From the NCBI GenBank assembly GCA_050122535.1, contig JASFIT010000188.1, positions 1 to 8,727 on the forward strand: a DNA stretch of 8,727 nucleotides, given 5' to 3'. The stretch is from JASFEQ01 sp050122535. GTDB lineage: Bacteria > Desulfobacterota > DSM-4660 > Desulfatiglandales > HGW-15. Position 1 is the stretch's first letter. Every line of letters starts with the position of its first letter. The translations under genes and the position numbers were made by a program. The notes beneath the pieces are model-generated. The model had not been told where the DNA came from and did not search any database. It saw nothing but the letters and a program-made list of their open reading frames with translations. Of the stretch, positions 1 to 6,261 are shown one piece after another.

Positions 1-773
1 ACAATACCAAAGGCGTTCAACTGACCCAATACCATGGATCCGAGCAAGGCTCCGGGGATGCTTCCCAATCCTCCGATCACAACCACGGCAAAGGCCTCAA
101 CAATGGTACGGCCTCCCAGATCCATGGTAATGGATCTGAGGGGCGCGGCCATAACGCCAGCCAGCCCGGCCAGCCACGCTCCATAGGCAAAGACCAACGT
201 GTAGAGACGAGGGACATTGATACCGGAACCTGAGGCCATTTCTCTATCTGAAGAAGCGGCCCTCACCATTTTGCCCACCTTTGTCTTGGCCAGCAGGAGC
301 CATACGGCAATGCCCACGAGGATACCTACCAGAATCACGAAAAGATTGTATTTGGGATATCCGAGGCCCAGCATGGGAACCATGCCCTGAATTAATTCGG
401 GCTCTGACACGGTCTTGTAATCAACGCCCCAGACGAATTTGGCAAAATCCTCCAGCACAAGGATAAGGCCAAAAGTCAAGAGGAGTTGGAAGTGCACGTC
501 GATGTTATAGACGGTGCGCAGAAGAATACGCTCAAGGATGATGCCTATAGCCGCGCAGATCAAGGGAGCGATGAGAATGGCGTACCAGAAATTACCCAGC
601 CAGAGGGTCACCTGGTAGGAGAAGTAGGCCCCAAGCATGAAGAGTGAGCCGTGGGCGAGATTCAATATTCGAAGCACACCGAAGACCAACGTAAGTCCTG
701 AGGCCAGAATAAAAAAGGTCATTCCGCTTGTAATGCCGTTGAGGAAGAAAAGAAAGAACATTGAAGACTCCAC
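1..773 (-). CDS. livH: LivH-type branched-chain amino acid ABC transporter permease (C-terminus beyond left edge)
   Basis: Inner-membrane permease of the Liv/HAAT importer family, which forms the translocation channel with LivM and takes substrate from a periplasmic binding protein. About 257 codons are present, read from the GTG at 773 to the left edge with no stop. Family members are usually about 290-300 residues, so only the last few dozen are missing. The protein is very hydrophobic, with several membrane segments. The first contains GLTLVFGV and is followed by NLAHG (about residues 38-42), matching the LivH signature NFAHG. Near the visible end, GGLGSIPGALLG (about 234-245) is the conserved cytoplasmic loop and last-helix region of the family. 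The GTG is preferred because AAGGGAG lies 8 nt upstream and an in-frame TGA lies 2 codons upstream; an in-frame ATG at 761 is the alternative. The gene follows the binding-protein gene on the same strand, separated by 154 nt containing a hairpin. Family assignment is firm; the true substrate is not shown, since this family also carries amides, urea and aromatic acids. Confidence 0.92.
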   Translation of the reverse strand, partial: MESSMFFLFFLNGITSGMTFFILASGLTLVFGVLRILNLAHGSLFMLGAYFSYQVTLWLGNFWYAILIAPLICAAIGIILERILLRTVYNIDVHFQLLLTFGLILVLEDFAKFVWGVDYKTVSEPELIQGMVPMLGLGYPKYNLFVILVGILVGIAVWLLLAKTKVGKMVRAASSDREMASGSGINVPRLYTLVFAYGAWLAGLAGVMAAPLRSITMDLGGRTIVEAFAVVVIGGLGSIPGALLGSMVLGQLNAFGI

Positions 774-781
774 GGCTCACT

Positions 782-788
782 CTCCCTT
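782..788 (-). promoter_or_regulatory. Ribosome binding site deciding a GTG start for the LivH-type permease
   Basis: AAGGGAG on the minus strand lies 8 nt before the GTG at 773-771. The in-frame ATG at 761 is 20 nt from this site, which is too far, so the GTG is the better start. An out-of-frame GTG at 780 leads only to a short unrelated frame. Confidence 0.6.
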
Positions 789-822
789 CTAGCGTAAAGA
801 ACGTTTCTTACATCCAGACATG

Positions 823-859
823 GATACCGCCCAATGGTATCGCACCACTGGGCGGTATC
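823..859. other. Strong intercistronic hairpin between the binding-protein and permease genes
   Basis: A perfect 11-bp inverted repeat, GATACCGCCCA (823-833) and TGGGCGGTATC (849-859), is separated by 15 nt. After one mismatch, TGGT and ACCA add four more inner pairs, leaving a loop of about five bases. It is not a standard terminator. On the minus transcript the U-run (861-866) comes before the stem, and on the plus strand the stem is followed by A's. In periplasmic-binding-protein operons such hairpins often protect the 3' end of the binding-protein message and lower expression of the downstream permease. I infer that role here from position only. Confidence 0.7.
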
Positions 860-927
860 GAAAAAAGAATGGTTTAATGCAATCTGAGTTCATACCCGTT
901 ATTGGACTCAACCTCTACATACGCACC

Positions 928-2262
928 CTATTTTTTGATAAATTTCATCCAAGGCGGTTTACCTTTTTCAGCACGCCGTTTCAGGACATCTTCTATGGGT
1001 TCGATGACTTCCTTTCCAACGGAGTCTTTGATCTTGGCCACCGTCATGGCTCCGCAGAAACCTGCAAGCTCCGGATCTTTCTGGGTGATTCCCCAGGGCA
1101 CATCGGATATGGCTTGGTGGTCTTCTTTTCTAATCAATCTGCTATACCCGGGTGTTTGAAAGGACATGCCTTCCATGGCCTCGATGACCGCGTCCGTCTT
1201 GGTGGTGCCCACCTTTTCAATGGCCTGTTTATAGACGTAAATCAGGCCATAGGCGTCATGGGCCACAATGTGGGGAGGTTGACCCCACATGCCATTGAAC
1301 TGATCGACCCATGCCGTATTCCTGTCTGTGCCAGGATGCTGGAACCAGTAGCCATGGGCAGAGGTATAGAGACCTTCGGGCATCTCGGATTGGGTGCCTT
1401 TTTTGATGGCCAGGGCGCTAAAGGAGTCGAGGGCCAGACCTGCTGGTGTCATAAAGGCTCCAACCTTATCAAAGAAGCCATACCGTTTTGCCTGCTTGCA
1501 GAAGGTGACAAAATCTCCACCCCACAAGGAAGAATAGACGGCATCCGGTTTCGCAGCAATCAGTTTGAGGACATAGCTCGTGTAATCGCCGGTAGCAAAC
1601 TTGGGCCAGGCCTGGACATCCAGGGGCTCCACATCGGATCTGCGATTTGTGAGGTGTGTGATAAAGGCGCCCCATGAATCCCATCCGTAGCTGTAATCGG
1701 GGCCAATCACCGTCCATTTCTTATGGGGCATTTTGGCCGCGATGGCTGCGGCTCCGGCTCCGATCTGGTAGCAATTGGGATGCACCCTGAAAACGTATTT
1801 GTTGAACGCCTCCGTGGTGATACGAGGAGATGCGGCACACGGTATGAGGACCATCCTCTTGAGTTTTGGCAATGAGGGTGTCACTGCCAGGGCGACCCCG
1901 CTGCTGTTGAACCCATGCAGAAAGTCAGCACCCCAATCGTAGACGAGCCTTCTCGCCTTCCTCACCCCCACTTCACCATTCACCGTGTCATCCTCGAACC
2001 TCAATTGAATGGGCCTACCGAGAATGCCACCAGCCGCATTGATTTCGTTGGCGGCCATCATGGAGCCCTGCTGTGCTGCTGCACCCCACGCCGCAACCAC
2101 GCCAGAGAGGGAATAGATCCCTCCGATCTTGATGGGTTTGGCAGCCCAGGCTTTGCCATGCGGGCCTCGGCTAAGGCCGACCAACAAAGGGCCGCTCACA
2201 GCCGCCGCGCCTGTGATGCCGCTGTACTTCAGAAACTCCCGTCTTGATATCTTTTTCTTCAT
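928..2262 (-). CDS. Branched-chain amino acid-type ABC transporter substrate-binding protein, Tat-exported
   Basis: Periplasmic binding protein (type 1 fold, LivK/Peripla_BP_6 family) that captures a small ligand and delivers it to the Liv-type permease encoded just downstream. The 444-residue length suits the family including a signal peptide. The N-terminus has a twin-arginine motif, SRREFLK (residues 6-12), then a hydrophobic stretch (about 14-30) and a likely signal peptidase site after AWA (38-40). The mature protein starts with the typical first strand KIGGIYSLSG. AANEINAAGGILGRPI (70-85) is the classic family segment, followed by the DDT motif near 91-93. No lipobox cysteine is present, so a soluble periplasmic protein is expected. 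The start is supported by AAGGGGG 7 nt upstream of the ATG at 2262. It is the first gene of a leftward operon. In this family the ligand can be a branched-chain amino acid, amide, urea or aromatic acid, and the sequence does not let me choose. Confidence 0.93.
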   Translation of the reverse strand: MKKKISRREFLKYSGITGAAAVSGPLLVGLSRGPHGKAWAAKPIKIGGIYSLSGVVAAWGAAAQQGSMMAANEINAAGGILGRPIQLRFEDDTVNGEVGVRKARRLVYDWGADFLHGFNSSGVALAVTPSLPKLKRMVLIPCAASPRITTEAFNKYVFRVHPNCYQIGAGAAAIAAKMPHKKWTVIGPDYSYGWDSWGAFITHLTNRRSDVEPLDVQAWPKFATGDYTSYVLKLIAAKPDAVYSSLWGGDFVTFCKQAKRYGFFDKVGAFMTPAGLALDSFSALAIKKGTQSEMPEGLYTSAHGYWFQHPGTDRNTAWVDQFNGMWGQPPHIVAHDAYGLIYVYKQAIEKVGTTKTDAVIEAMEGMSFQTPGYSRLIRKEDHQAISDVPWGITQKDPELAGFCGAMTVAKIKDSVGKEVIEPIEDVLKRRAEKGKPPWMKFIKK

Positions 2263-2356
2263 AACAGTTCCCCCTTCTCAAATATGTTTATGTGGATTAA
2301 GAAGTTACAGCAACTGTTAACGATCTACGAAAGCTCACCCCCTTTCTCTAACAGTT
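2262..2356. promoter_or_regulatory. Three copies of the 8-mer TAACAGTT upstream of the binding-protein gene
   Basis: TAACAGTT occurs at 2262-2269 (plus), 2312-2319 (minus) and 2349-2356 (plus). A related TACAGTTA lies near 2510-2517. The middle copy is part of an imperfect palindrome, GTTACAG-CAA-CTGTTAAC (2304-2321). The first copy overlaps the start codon of the binding-protein gene. The arrangement could be operator half-sites for a regulator of the transporter. No regulator gene is visible and the motif is not one I recognise. Confidence 0.3.
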
Positions 2357-2571
2357 TGCCCAAATAATTCCCCGAAAAAGTATATTAGGATGGTAGGAAA
2401 ACAAACGACTGAAGGATATTTTGTAAGGCTTGTCTGTGTTGGAACAAGCAAAGCCGCTAGACAGGAAAAAGAGACGCAAAGATGGATGGAATCCAGCCAT
2501 GAAACACCGTACAGTTAATGAAGTGAATTCTTCCTATGGGTTTAAAGGTGAAGACATTAACTTTTAAGGCG

Positions 2572-2585
2572 AAACATTGATGTTT
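2572..2585. promoter_or_regulatory. Palindrome AAACAT-TG-ATGTTT, possible operator
   Basis: Perfect 6-bp arms are separated by 2 bp in the divergent intergenic region, about 270 nt before the acyl-CoA synthetase start. The size fits a dimeric regulator site, but the family cannot be named. AT-rich DNA yields such palindromes by chance fairly often. Confidence 0.25.
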
Positions 2586-2772
2586 ATATTTTGGTGCTCT
2601 CTGGAAGTGGTTTTTTCTAACATGAAGTAATAGGTGGGTTTTTAGACCAGTGCATGGATTTTTGTCAAGTCTTTTCTTCTGCACGGGGAACAGATGTCCA
2701 ACACGTGGAAAACAGATGGTACCGTGTAAATGAGAGAAGGCCTCAGAGACTTCATTCTGGGGTTTTCCCCTA

Positions 2773-2801
2773 TTGACATAAAATGCACATCAAGATAAAA
2801 C
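2773..2801 (+). promoter_or_regulatory. Sigma70-like promoter candidate for the acyl-CoA synthetase operon
   Basis: A perfect -35 TTGACA (2773-2778) is followed after 17 nt by TAAAAC (2796-2801). GATAAA at 2794-2799 is an alternative -10 with a 15-nt spacer. Both -10 candidates match only 4 of 6 consensus bases. The predicted transcript start is about 45-50 nt before the ATG at 2856, a sensible leader length. Confidence 0.45.
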
Positions 2802-2840
2802 CTATCACTGCCCGTATATTTTTGCCATGCCAGTTGAGGG

Positions 2841-2847
2841 AAGGAGG
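2841..2847 (+). promoter_or_regulatory. Ribosome binding site that fixes the acyl-CoA synthetase start at 2856
   Basis: AAGGAGG lies 8 nt before the ATG at 2856. An in-frame TTG at 2850 would extend the protein by two residues but sits only 2 nt from this site, so the ATG is the better start. Confidence 0.8.
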
Positions 2848-2855
2848 GATTGCCC

Positions 2856-4364
2856 ATGAACGTGTCGGACATCATCAAACGCCATGTGGCCGAAAATCCG
2901 GAGAAGACGGCTATCATCTTTGAAGACCGCCGTATTTCTTATGCCGAACTGAATAGTCTGATCAACTCAGCTGCGGAAGGAATTACAAAAATGGGCTTTA
3001 AGAAGGGGGATGTGCTCTCCGTTTTCCTGCCCAGTCTTCCGGAGTTGATCATAGGTTACCTGGGAACGGCCAGGGCGGGTGTGACAGTCAACCAGGTCAA
3101 TGCCATGCTCCAGAAGACCGAGGTCGCCTACATCCTCAATGACTGTAATACGAAGGGCGTGCTGGTGGATGAGGCAAGGCTCCCCATCATAGAAGCGGTA
3201 CGTCCCGAGGTAAAGTCGCTGACTGATGTGATCGTTCTGGAAGAGCAAGAAAAGTACCCCAGTTTTAAAACCATGCTGGCTGAAGGGAGTGGCGGGTTCG
3301 ATGCACCAGGGACAAAGGGCAGCGACCTCTGTCACCTGATGTACACGTCAGGAACCACGGGCTGGCCAAAAGGGGTTATGGCCACACATCTCAACATCTA
3401 TCACAACTCCGCCAATTTCGGGAAAGTTCATTTCAAACCGGAAGACACCCTCATGGTGGCTACACCCATTTTTCACTGTTGGGGACTGATAAACGGGACC
3501 TTCGGCACGCTCTCACAGGGCGGGACTGTCGTCACGGTGGAGCGCTTCTATCCCGACAAAACCATAGACGACATTGAGCGGCTGAAACCGACGGCTTTTC
3601 AGGGGGTACCCCCCATGTACAACCTGTTGCTCAAGCAGCCAGATATTGAAAAGCGAGATGTCTCCTCAGTGGTTTTTTGTCTCTCGGCAGCCACCAAGAT
3701 GCCCGAGAATTTAATCCGTAATGTGGAAGAGAGGCTTGGATGGCGTTATGCGGAGGCCTGGGGTCTTACAGAGGTTTCCTGTGTGGGAACCACGGCACCA
3801 TATCCAGAGACCCGTATCGGTTCGTGTGGTTATGGGATGGATGATGCAGAGATCAAGGTGGTCGATGAAAACGGGAAGACACTGCCACTGGGCGAACAGG
3901 GGGAATTGTGTGTCAGAGGCACCTGCGTCACCAATGGCTATCTCAACAAAGAGGAGGCCACAAAAGAGGCCTTTGATGAAGAAGGGTGGTTCTATTCCGG
4001 GGATATAGCCTATATGGACGAAAATGGGTATGCCTACATTGTGGACCGGAAGAAAGACATGATCAATGTGGGTGGTGAAAAGGTTTTTCCCTCTGAAGTT
4101 GAGGACATGATGATTAACCATCCCAAGATCAAGGATCTGGTCATCGTGGGGATCCCAGACGAACTCAAAGGTGAAGCACCCAAGGCCTTTGTGGTGCTTA
4201 AGGAGGGTGAATCCCTTACCCTAGATGAGTTGAGGGGATACTGCAAGCCCCTCATGGCCCCTTATAAAGTGCCGGTGTCACTGGAATTCCTGGACGAGGT
4301 GCCTCGGTTGGCCTCAGGCAAAGCCTTGCGGCGACAGCTGAGGGATAAGGAGTGGGAGAAATAG
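2856..4364 (+). CDS. AMP-dependent acyl-CoA synthetase/ligase
   Basis: Cytoplasmic class I adenylate-forming enzyme, 502 residues, the usual length for bacterial acyl-CoA ligases. It would convert a carboxylic acid, ATP and CoA to an acyl-CoA, AMP and pyrophosphate. The P-loop motif TSGTTGWPKG is at 164-173, the YAEAWGLTE motif at 298-306, and GWFYSGD at 377-383 with the ATP-ribose-binding Asp383. The hinge DRKKD starts at 397, followed by the GGEKVFPSEVE segment. The C-terminal catalytic lysine is K489 in LASGKALRR. All hallmark residues are present, so the enzyme should be active. It is the first gene of a rightward operon, with a crotonase-family gene starting 53 nt after its stop. The substrate (fatty, branched, aromatic or other acid) cannot be read from the sequence. 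Pairing with a crotonase suits a beta-oxidation-like pathway. Confidence 0.93.
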   Translation: MNVSDIIKRHVAENPEKTAIIFEDRRISYAELNSLINSAAEGITKMGFKKGDVLSVFLPSLPELIIGYLGTARAGVTVNQVNAMLQKTEVAYILNDCNTKGVLVDEARLPIIEAVRPEVKSLTDVIVLEEQEKYPSFKTMLAEGSGGFDAPGTKGSDLCHLMYTSGTTGWPKGVMATHLNIYHNSANFGKVHFKPEDTLMVATPIFHCWGLINGTFGTLSQGGTVVTVERFYPDKTIDDIERLKPTAFQGVPPMYNLLLKQPDIEKRDVSSVVFCLSAATKMPENLIRNVEERLGWRYAEAWGLTEVSCVGTTAPYPETRIGSCGYGMDDAEIKVVDENGKTLPLGEQGELCVRGTCVTNGYLNKEEATKEAFDEEGWFYSGDIAYMDENGYAYIVDRKKDMINVGGEKVFPSEVEDMMINHPKIKDLVIVGIPDELKGEAPKAFVVLKEGESLTLDELRGYCKPLMAPYKVPVSLEFLDEVPRLASGKALRRQLRDKEWEK

Positions 4365-4417
4365 GGATGATGATGCGGAAGGCTGCTTTGAATAACGTCT
4401 AGACAAGGAGAGATCAT

Positions 4418-5206
4418 ATGTCTTACAAGTATATTCTTTATGAGGAGAAGGAGGGTATTGGAACACTTACCCTGAATCGTCCGGATAAGCGGAATGCACT
4501 GGGCCGCGAGGCTGAGGAAGAAATCATTGCATGCCTCGAGGATGCGGGGAAGCGAGGTGAAGCGAAAGTGATCATTCTCAAGGCTGCAGGGGATATATTC
4601 TGTGCAGGCCATGATCGGATGGAGATCCTCAATCAACCCCTTGCCAATATCCGGCGCCTTTTCCACACATCTTTTAGGATGATGATGGCCCTTCGAGCAG
4701 CACCGCAGTGCATCATCGCCCAGGTGCAGGGTATCGCTATGGCGGGCGGCTGCCACTTGGCCGCGGCCTGCGATATGATCACAGCGGGCGAAGAGAAGGG
4801 CAAATTCGGCATGACCGGCCTGATTTATTCCTACAATTGTTCTACGCCTACAGTTGCCGTGAGCCGCGCTATACCCCAGAAGCGATGTATGGAAATGCTC
4901 ATGACCGGACGGCTGTTGAGTGCCCAGGAGGCCTATGATTTCCACCTTGTCAACCGCGTATTCCCAGATGACAAGCTAGACGAGATGACTTTGGAGTGGG
5001 CCAAGGAGATTGCTGGGTCGAGCAAGTATGCCATCTATATGGCCAAACATGTTTTCTATGCGCAGGTGGAAATGACGGAATGGCAGGCCTATCACTATGC
5101 CAAAGAAATGATGGCCATGGAGGGTGTAAGCATCAACTCTACGGAAGGATTCACGGCATTTATTGAGAAACGTGATCCGGTCTGGGACGAGTCCACAGTG
5201 TTCTGA
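4418..5206 (+). CDS. Crotonase-fold protein of the ECHDC3 type, lacking both catalytic glutamates
   Basis: Enoyl-CoA hydratase/isomerase superfamily protein, 262 residues, normal for the family. The start ATG has AGGAG 7 nt upstream. The N-terminal motif NRPDKRNAL (20-28) is typical. The oxyanion-hole segments are recognisable: FCAGHD (61-66) and MAGGCH (108-113). In rat mitochondrial enoyl-CoA hydratase the acid/base residues are Glu144 and Glu164. By motif alignment these positions are His113 and Gly134 here, so water addition by the standard mechanism is unlikely. The C-terminal half (CSTP, then RAIP..., MLMTG...SAQEA, and the ending FIEKRDPVW) closely recalls animal ECHDC3, compared from memory. 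CoA-thioester binding looks kept, while the reaction is unknown. It is co-transcribed with the acyl-CoA synthetase, so a CoA-ester role such as isomerase, hydrolase or carrier is a reasonable inference. Confidence 0.9.
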   Translation: MSYKYILYEEKEGIGTLTLNRPDKRNALGREAEEEIIACLEDAGKRGEAKVIILKAAGDIFCAGHDRMEILNQPLANIRRLFHTSFRMMMALRAAPQCIIAQVQGIAMAGGCHLAAACDMITAGEEKGKFGMTGLIYSYNCSTPTVAVSRAIPQKRCMEMLMTGRLLSAQEAYDFHLVNRVFPDDKLDEMTLEWAKEIAGSSKYAIYMAKHVFYAQVEMTEWQAYHYAKEMMAMEGVSINSTEGFTAFIEKRDPVWDESTVF

Positions 5207-5235
5207 TGAGGCTGTCGTAAAACGCCCATCTGCCA

Positions 5236-5268
5236 TTCGACAAGCTCATGGCCCTGAGCAAAGTCGAA
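5236..5268. repeat. Hairpin repeat unit TTCGAC...GTCGAA
   Basis: TTCGAC (5236-5241) pairs with GTCGAA (5263-5268), and GCTCA (5244-5248) pairs with TGAGC (5255-5259), leaving a 6-nt loop TGGCCC. Translated on the minus strand it gives PFDFAQGHELVE, a peptide I recognise as a common spurious translation of a dispersed bacterial repeat. It is therefore best treated as a repeat and not as a gene. Confidence 0.75.
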
Positions 5269-5291
5269 GGGCTGCGTTACCCTCACCCCCC

Positions 5292-5341
5292 GCCCTGTTA
5301 AATTCTCGCTTTGCGAGACGGCAAAGCCGATTTAACAGGGC
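5292..5341. repeat. Inverted repeat folding as a three-way junction
   Basis: An outer 12-bp perfect stem pairs GCCCTGTTAAAT (5292-5303) with ATTTAACAGGGC (5330-5341). It encloses two complete mini-hairpins: CTCGC-TTT-GCGAG (5305-5317) and CGGC-AAA-GCCG (5319-5329). Only single bases (5304 and 5318) are left unpaired at the junction. Nearly every base is paired, so the structure is not accidental. It is probably a mobile palindromic repeat unit; a structured RNA role is possible but unsupported. Confidence 0.75.
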
Positions 5342-5351
5342 AAGTCACTGC

Positions 5352-5371
5352 GGCGTACTTCTATGTACGCC
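5352..5371. repeat. Hairpin GGCGTAC-TTCTAT-GTACGCC
   Basis: A 7-bp perfect stem with a 6-nt loop lies inside the composite repeat element. By its position it is probably the internal hairpin of the original element, next to the right terminal arm. Confidence 0.6.
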
Positions 5372-5470
5372 TCATTCGTCGGAATTTCGGAAGCCTTGCA
5401 TGTGGACATTTTCCATCAGCCTCTAGGAAGCAGGTTTTTCAACAGTCTCGATAGGCCCTGGACTACATGT

Positions 5471-5510
5471 AGGGTGGTGTTTTACACGCCACCCTATTCT
5501 ATTTTTCTTT
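5471..5510 (+). terminator. Rho-independent terminator of the synthetase-crotonase operon
   Basis: The stem pairs AGGGTGGTGT (5471-5480) with ACGCCACCCT (5486-5495). It has 10 pairs including one G-U, a 5-nt loop, and is followed on the plus strand by a U-rich stretch, TATTCTATTTTTCTTT. On the minus strand no U-tract follows, so the rightward operon is the likely target. The U-tract lies over the last codons of the convergent corrinoid gene. Confidence 0.75.
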
Positions 5511-6179
5511 GTCCAGTTTCCTCAACTGGCCGATCATTTTGATGGCCTCCTGAAGGGCATTCCCCGCAGAATCTGCATATCCATCCGCCCCAAACAGATC
5601 AGCCGTCCTTTTGGTGACAGGGGCACCGCCCAGCATGATGGCCACATTGGGATTCTTTTCCTTTATAGACTTTACCACCTTTTCCATGCCTACCATGGTG
5701 GTCGTCATCATGGCTGATAAGGCGACGATGTCGGCGTCAGTCCGCAGCTGTTCTTCCACGAACTTTTCCAAAGGAACATCCCTTCCCAGGTCATAGACCG
5801 TAAAACCACCCACGTCGAACATCATCTTGATCAGGTTCTTTCCGATATCATGCACATCTCCCTCAACGGTGCCTATAACCACCACACCCTTGGCCCTCTG
5901 CTCAGGGTCATCAACCTTGATATGAGGTTTTAGCATGTCAAGGCCCGCGTAAAGGGCGTCGGCACAAATGAGGAGTTCCGGGACAAAATACTCGTGTCTC
6001 TCATAGAGCTCTCCAACGATTTCCATTCCTGCGGCAAGGCCGTGCATGACCGCATCATAGGCACTGAGGCCTTCATCCAAGACTTTCTTGGCGGCTTCCT
6101 TCACCTTTTCCACATCCATGTTCACCACGCCATCATTGAGGGCCTTCAGAAGTTCTTTCATCAGTTCTTCTTTCCCCAT
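5499..6179 (-). CDS. Corrinoid (B12-binding) protein of a methyltransferase system
   Basis: Cytoplasmic methyl-carrier protein of the MtbC/MttC/MtvC-like family, 226 residues, normal for this group. An N-terminal helical cap domain (about 1-90, with the methyl-cap segment near VPELLICADALYAGL) is followed by a Rossmann-like B12 domain (about 97-220). The B12 motif DVHDIG (108-113) supplies His110 as the lower cobalt ligand. Further conserved points are SAMMTTT (155-161) and LGGAPV (183-188), contacting the nucleotide tail. Such proteins accept a methyl group on Co(I) from a substrate-specific methyltransferase and pass it to a second one. The start is supported by GGAGG 7 nt upstream. The UroD-type methyltransferase gene lies upstream on the same strand across a 487-nt spacer and is the obvious partner. 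The methyl donor is unknown. No reductive activator (RamA/RACo) gene is in the window. Confidence 0.93.
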   Translation of the reverse strand: MGKEELMKELLKALNDGVVNMDVEKVKEAAKKVLDEGLSAYDAVMHGLAAGMEIVGELYERHEYFVPELLICADALYAGLDMLKPHIKVDDPEQRAKGVVVIGTVEGDVHDIGKNLIKMMFDVGGFTVYDLGRDVPLEKFVEEQLRTDADIVALSAMMTTTMVGMEKVVKSIKEKNPNVAIMLGGAPVTKRTADLFGADGYADSAGNALQEAIKMIGQLRKLDKEK

Positions 6180-6229
6180 ACTACATCCTCCCAGAGTGCT
6201 GAGATATTCTTAGACAGAGTTATTAATCA

Positions 6230-6261
6230 CCCCAGTTGAATAGGCTCCGCATTCAACGGGG
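6230..6261 (-). promoter_or_regulatory. Hairpin in the leader of the corrinoid protein gene
   Basis: TTGAAT (6236-6241) pairs with ATTCAA (6251-6256), flanked by CCCC (6230-6233) and GGGG (6258-6261) with a small internal loop, giving a 10-bp interrupted stem and a 9-nt loop. It ends about 50 nt upstream of the ATG, so it would be in the mRNA leader. No U-tract follows. It may affect translation or stability. I could not fit it to a cobalamin riboswitch. Confidence 0.4.

Larger units (their letters stand above)
2263..2855. other. Divergent intergenic region, no gene seen
   Basis: This stretch of about 590 nt separates the leftward transporter genes from the rightward acyl-CoA synthetase operon. 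Short open frames exist on the minus strand (for example 2457-2684) but show no recognisable protein features and no good ribosome binding site. The composition is AT-richer than the flanking genes, as expected for a promoter region. It contains the TAACAGTT copies, an AAACAT-TG-ATGTTT palindrome (2572-2585), a short inverted repeat GCTTGT/ACAAGC (2428-2433 and 2444-2449), a direct repeat AACAGATG (2689-2696 and 2711-2718), and a promoter candidate at 2773-2801. Confidence 0.6.
5208..5423. repeat. Composite MITE-like element with imperfect terminal inverted repeats
   Basis: GAGGCTG at 5208-5214 begins a 26-nt arm (5208-5233). Its reverse complement is matched at about 19 of 26 positions by 5398-5423. 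The element starts within 2 nt of the crotonase stop codon. It has no coding capacity beyond short spurious frames. Between the arms lie three further inverted repeats (5236-5268, 5292-5341 and 5352-5371), which suggests palindromic units inserted into one another. Just outside, TTTTTCAACAGTC (5435-5447) resembles the reverse complement of the arm start, perhaps a further copy of the end. I recall similar intergenic repeats in Desulfobacterota-like genomes, but no database was checked. Confidence 0.6.

Noticed and set aside
820..1677. Long plus-strand open frame (285 codons) antisense to the binding-protein gene
   Set aside because: The minus-strand frame is a full-length, well-recognised binding protein with signal peptide and SD. 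The plus-strand translation has no family features, so it is a shadow.
2850..2855. TTG start for the acyl-CoA synthetase
   Set aside because: It lies only 2 nt after the AAGGAGG site. The ATG at 2856 has the correct 8-nt spacing.
2457..2917. Two overlapping short minus-strand frames in the divergent intergenic region
   Set aside because: No good ribosome binding site and no known motif. One runs into the start of the synthetase gene. The composition looks like non-coding DNA.
4262..4945. Minus-strand open frame of 227 codons across the synthetase-crotonase junction
   Set aside because: It is antisense to two confident genes, shows no recognisable motif, and has no ribosome binding site that I could see.
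5095..5426. Short frames giving PFDFAQGHELVE-like or QAHGPEQSRR-like peptides
   Set aside because: These are translations of the intergenic hairpin repeat, a common source of spurious small proteins.
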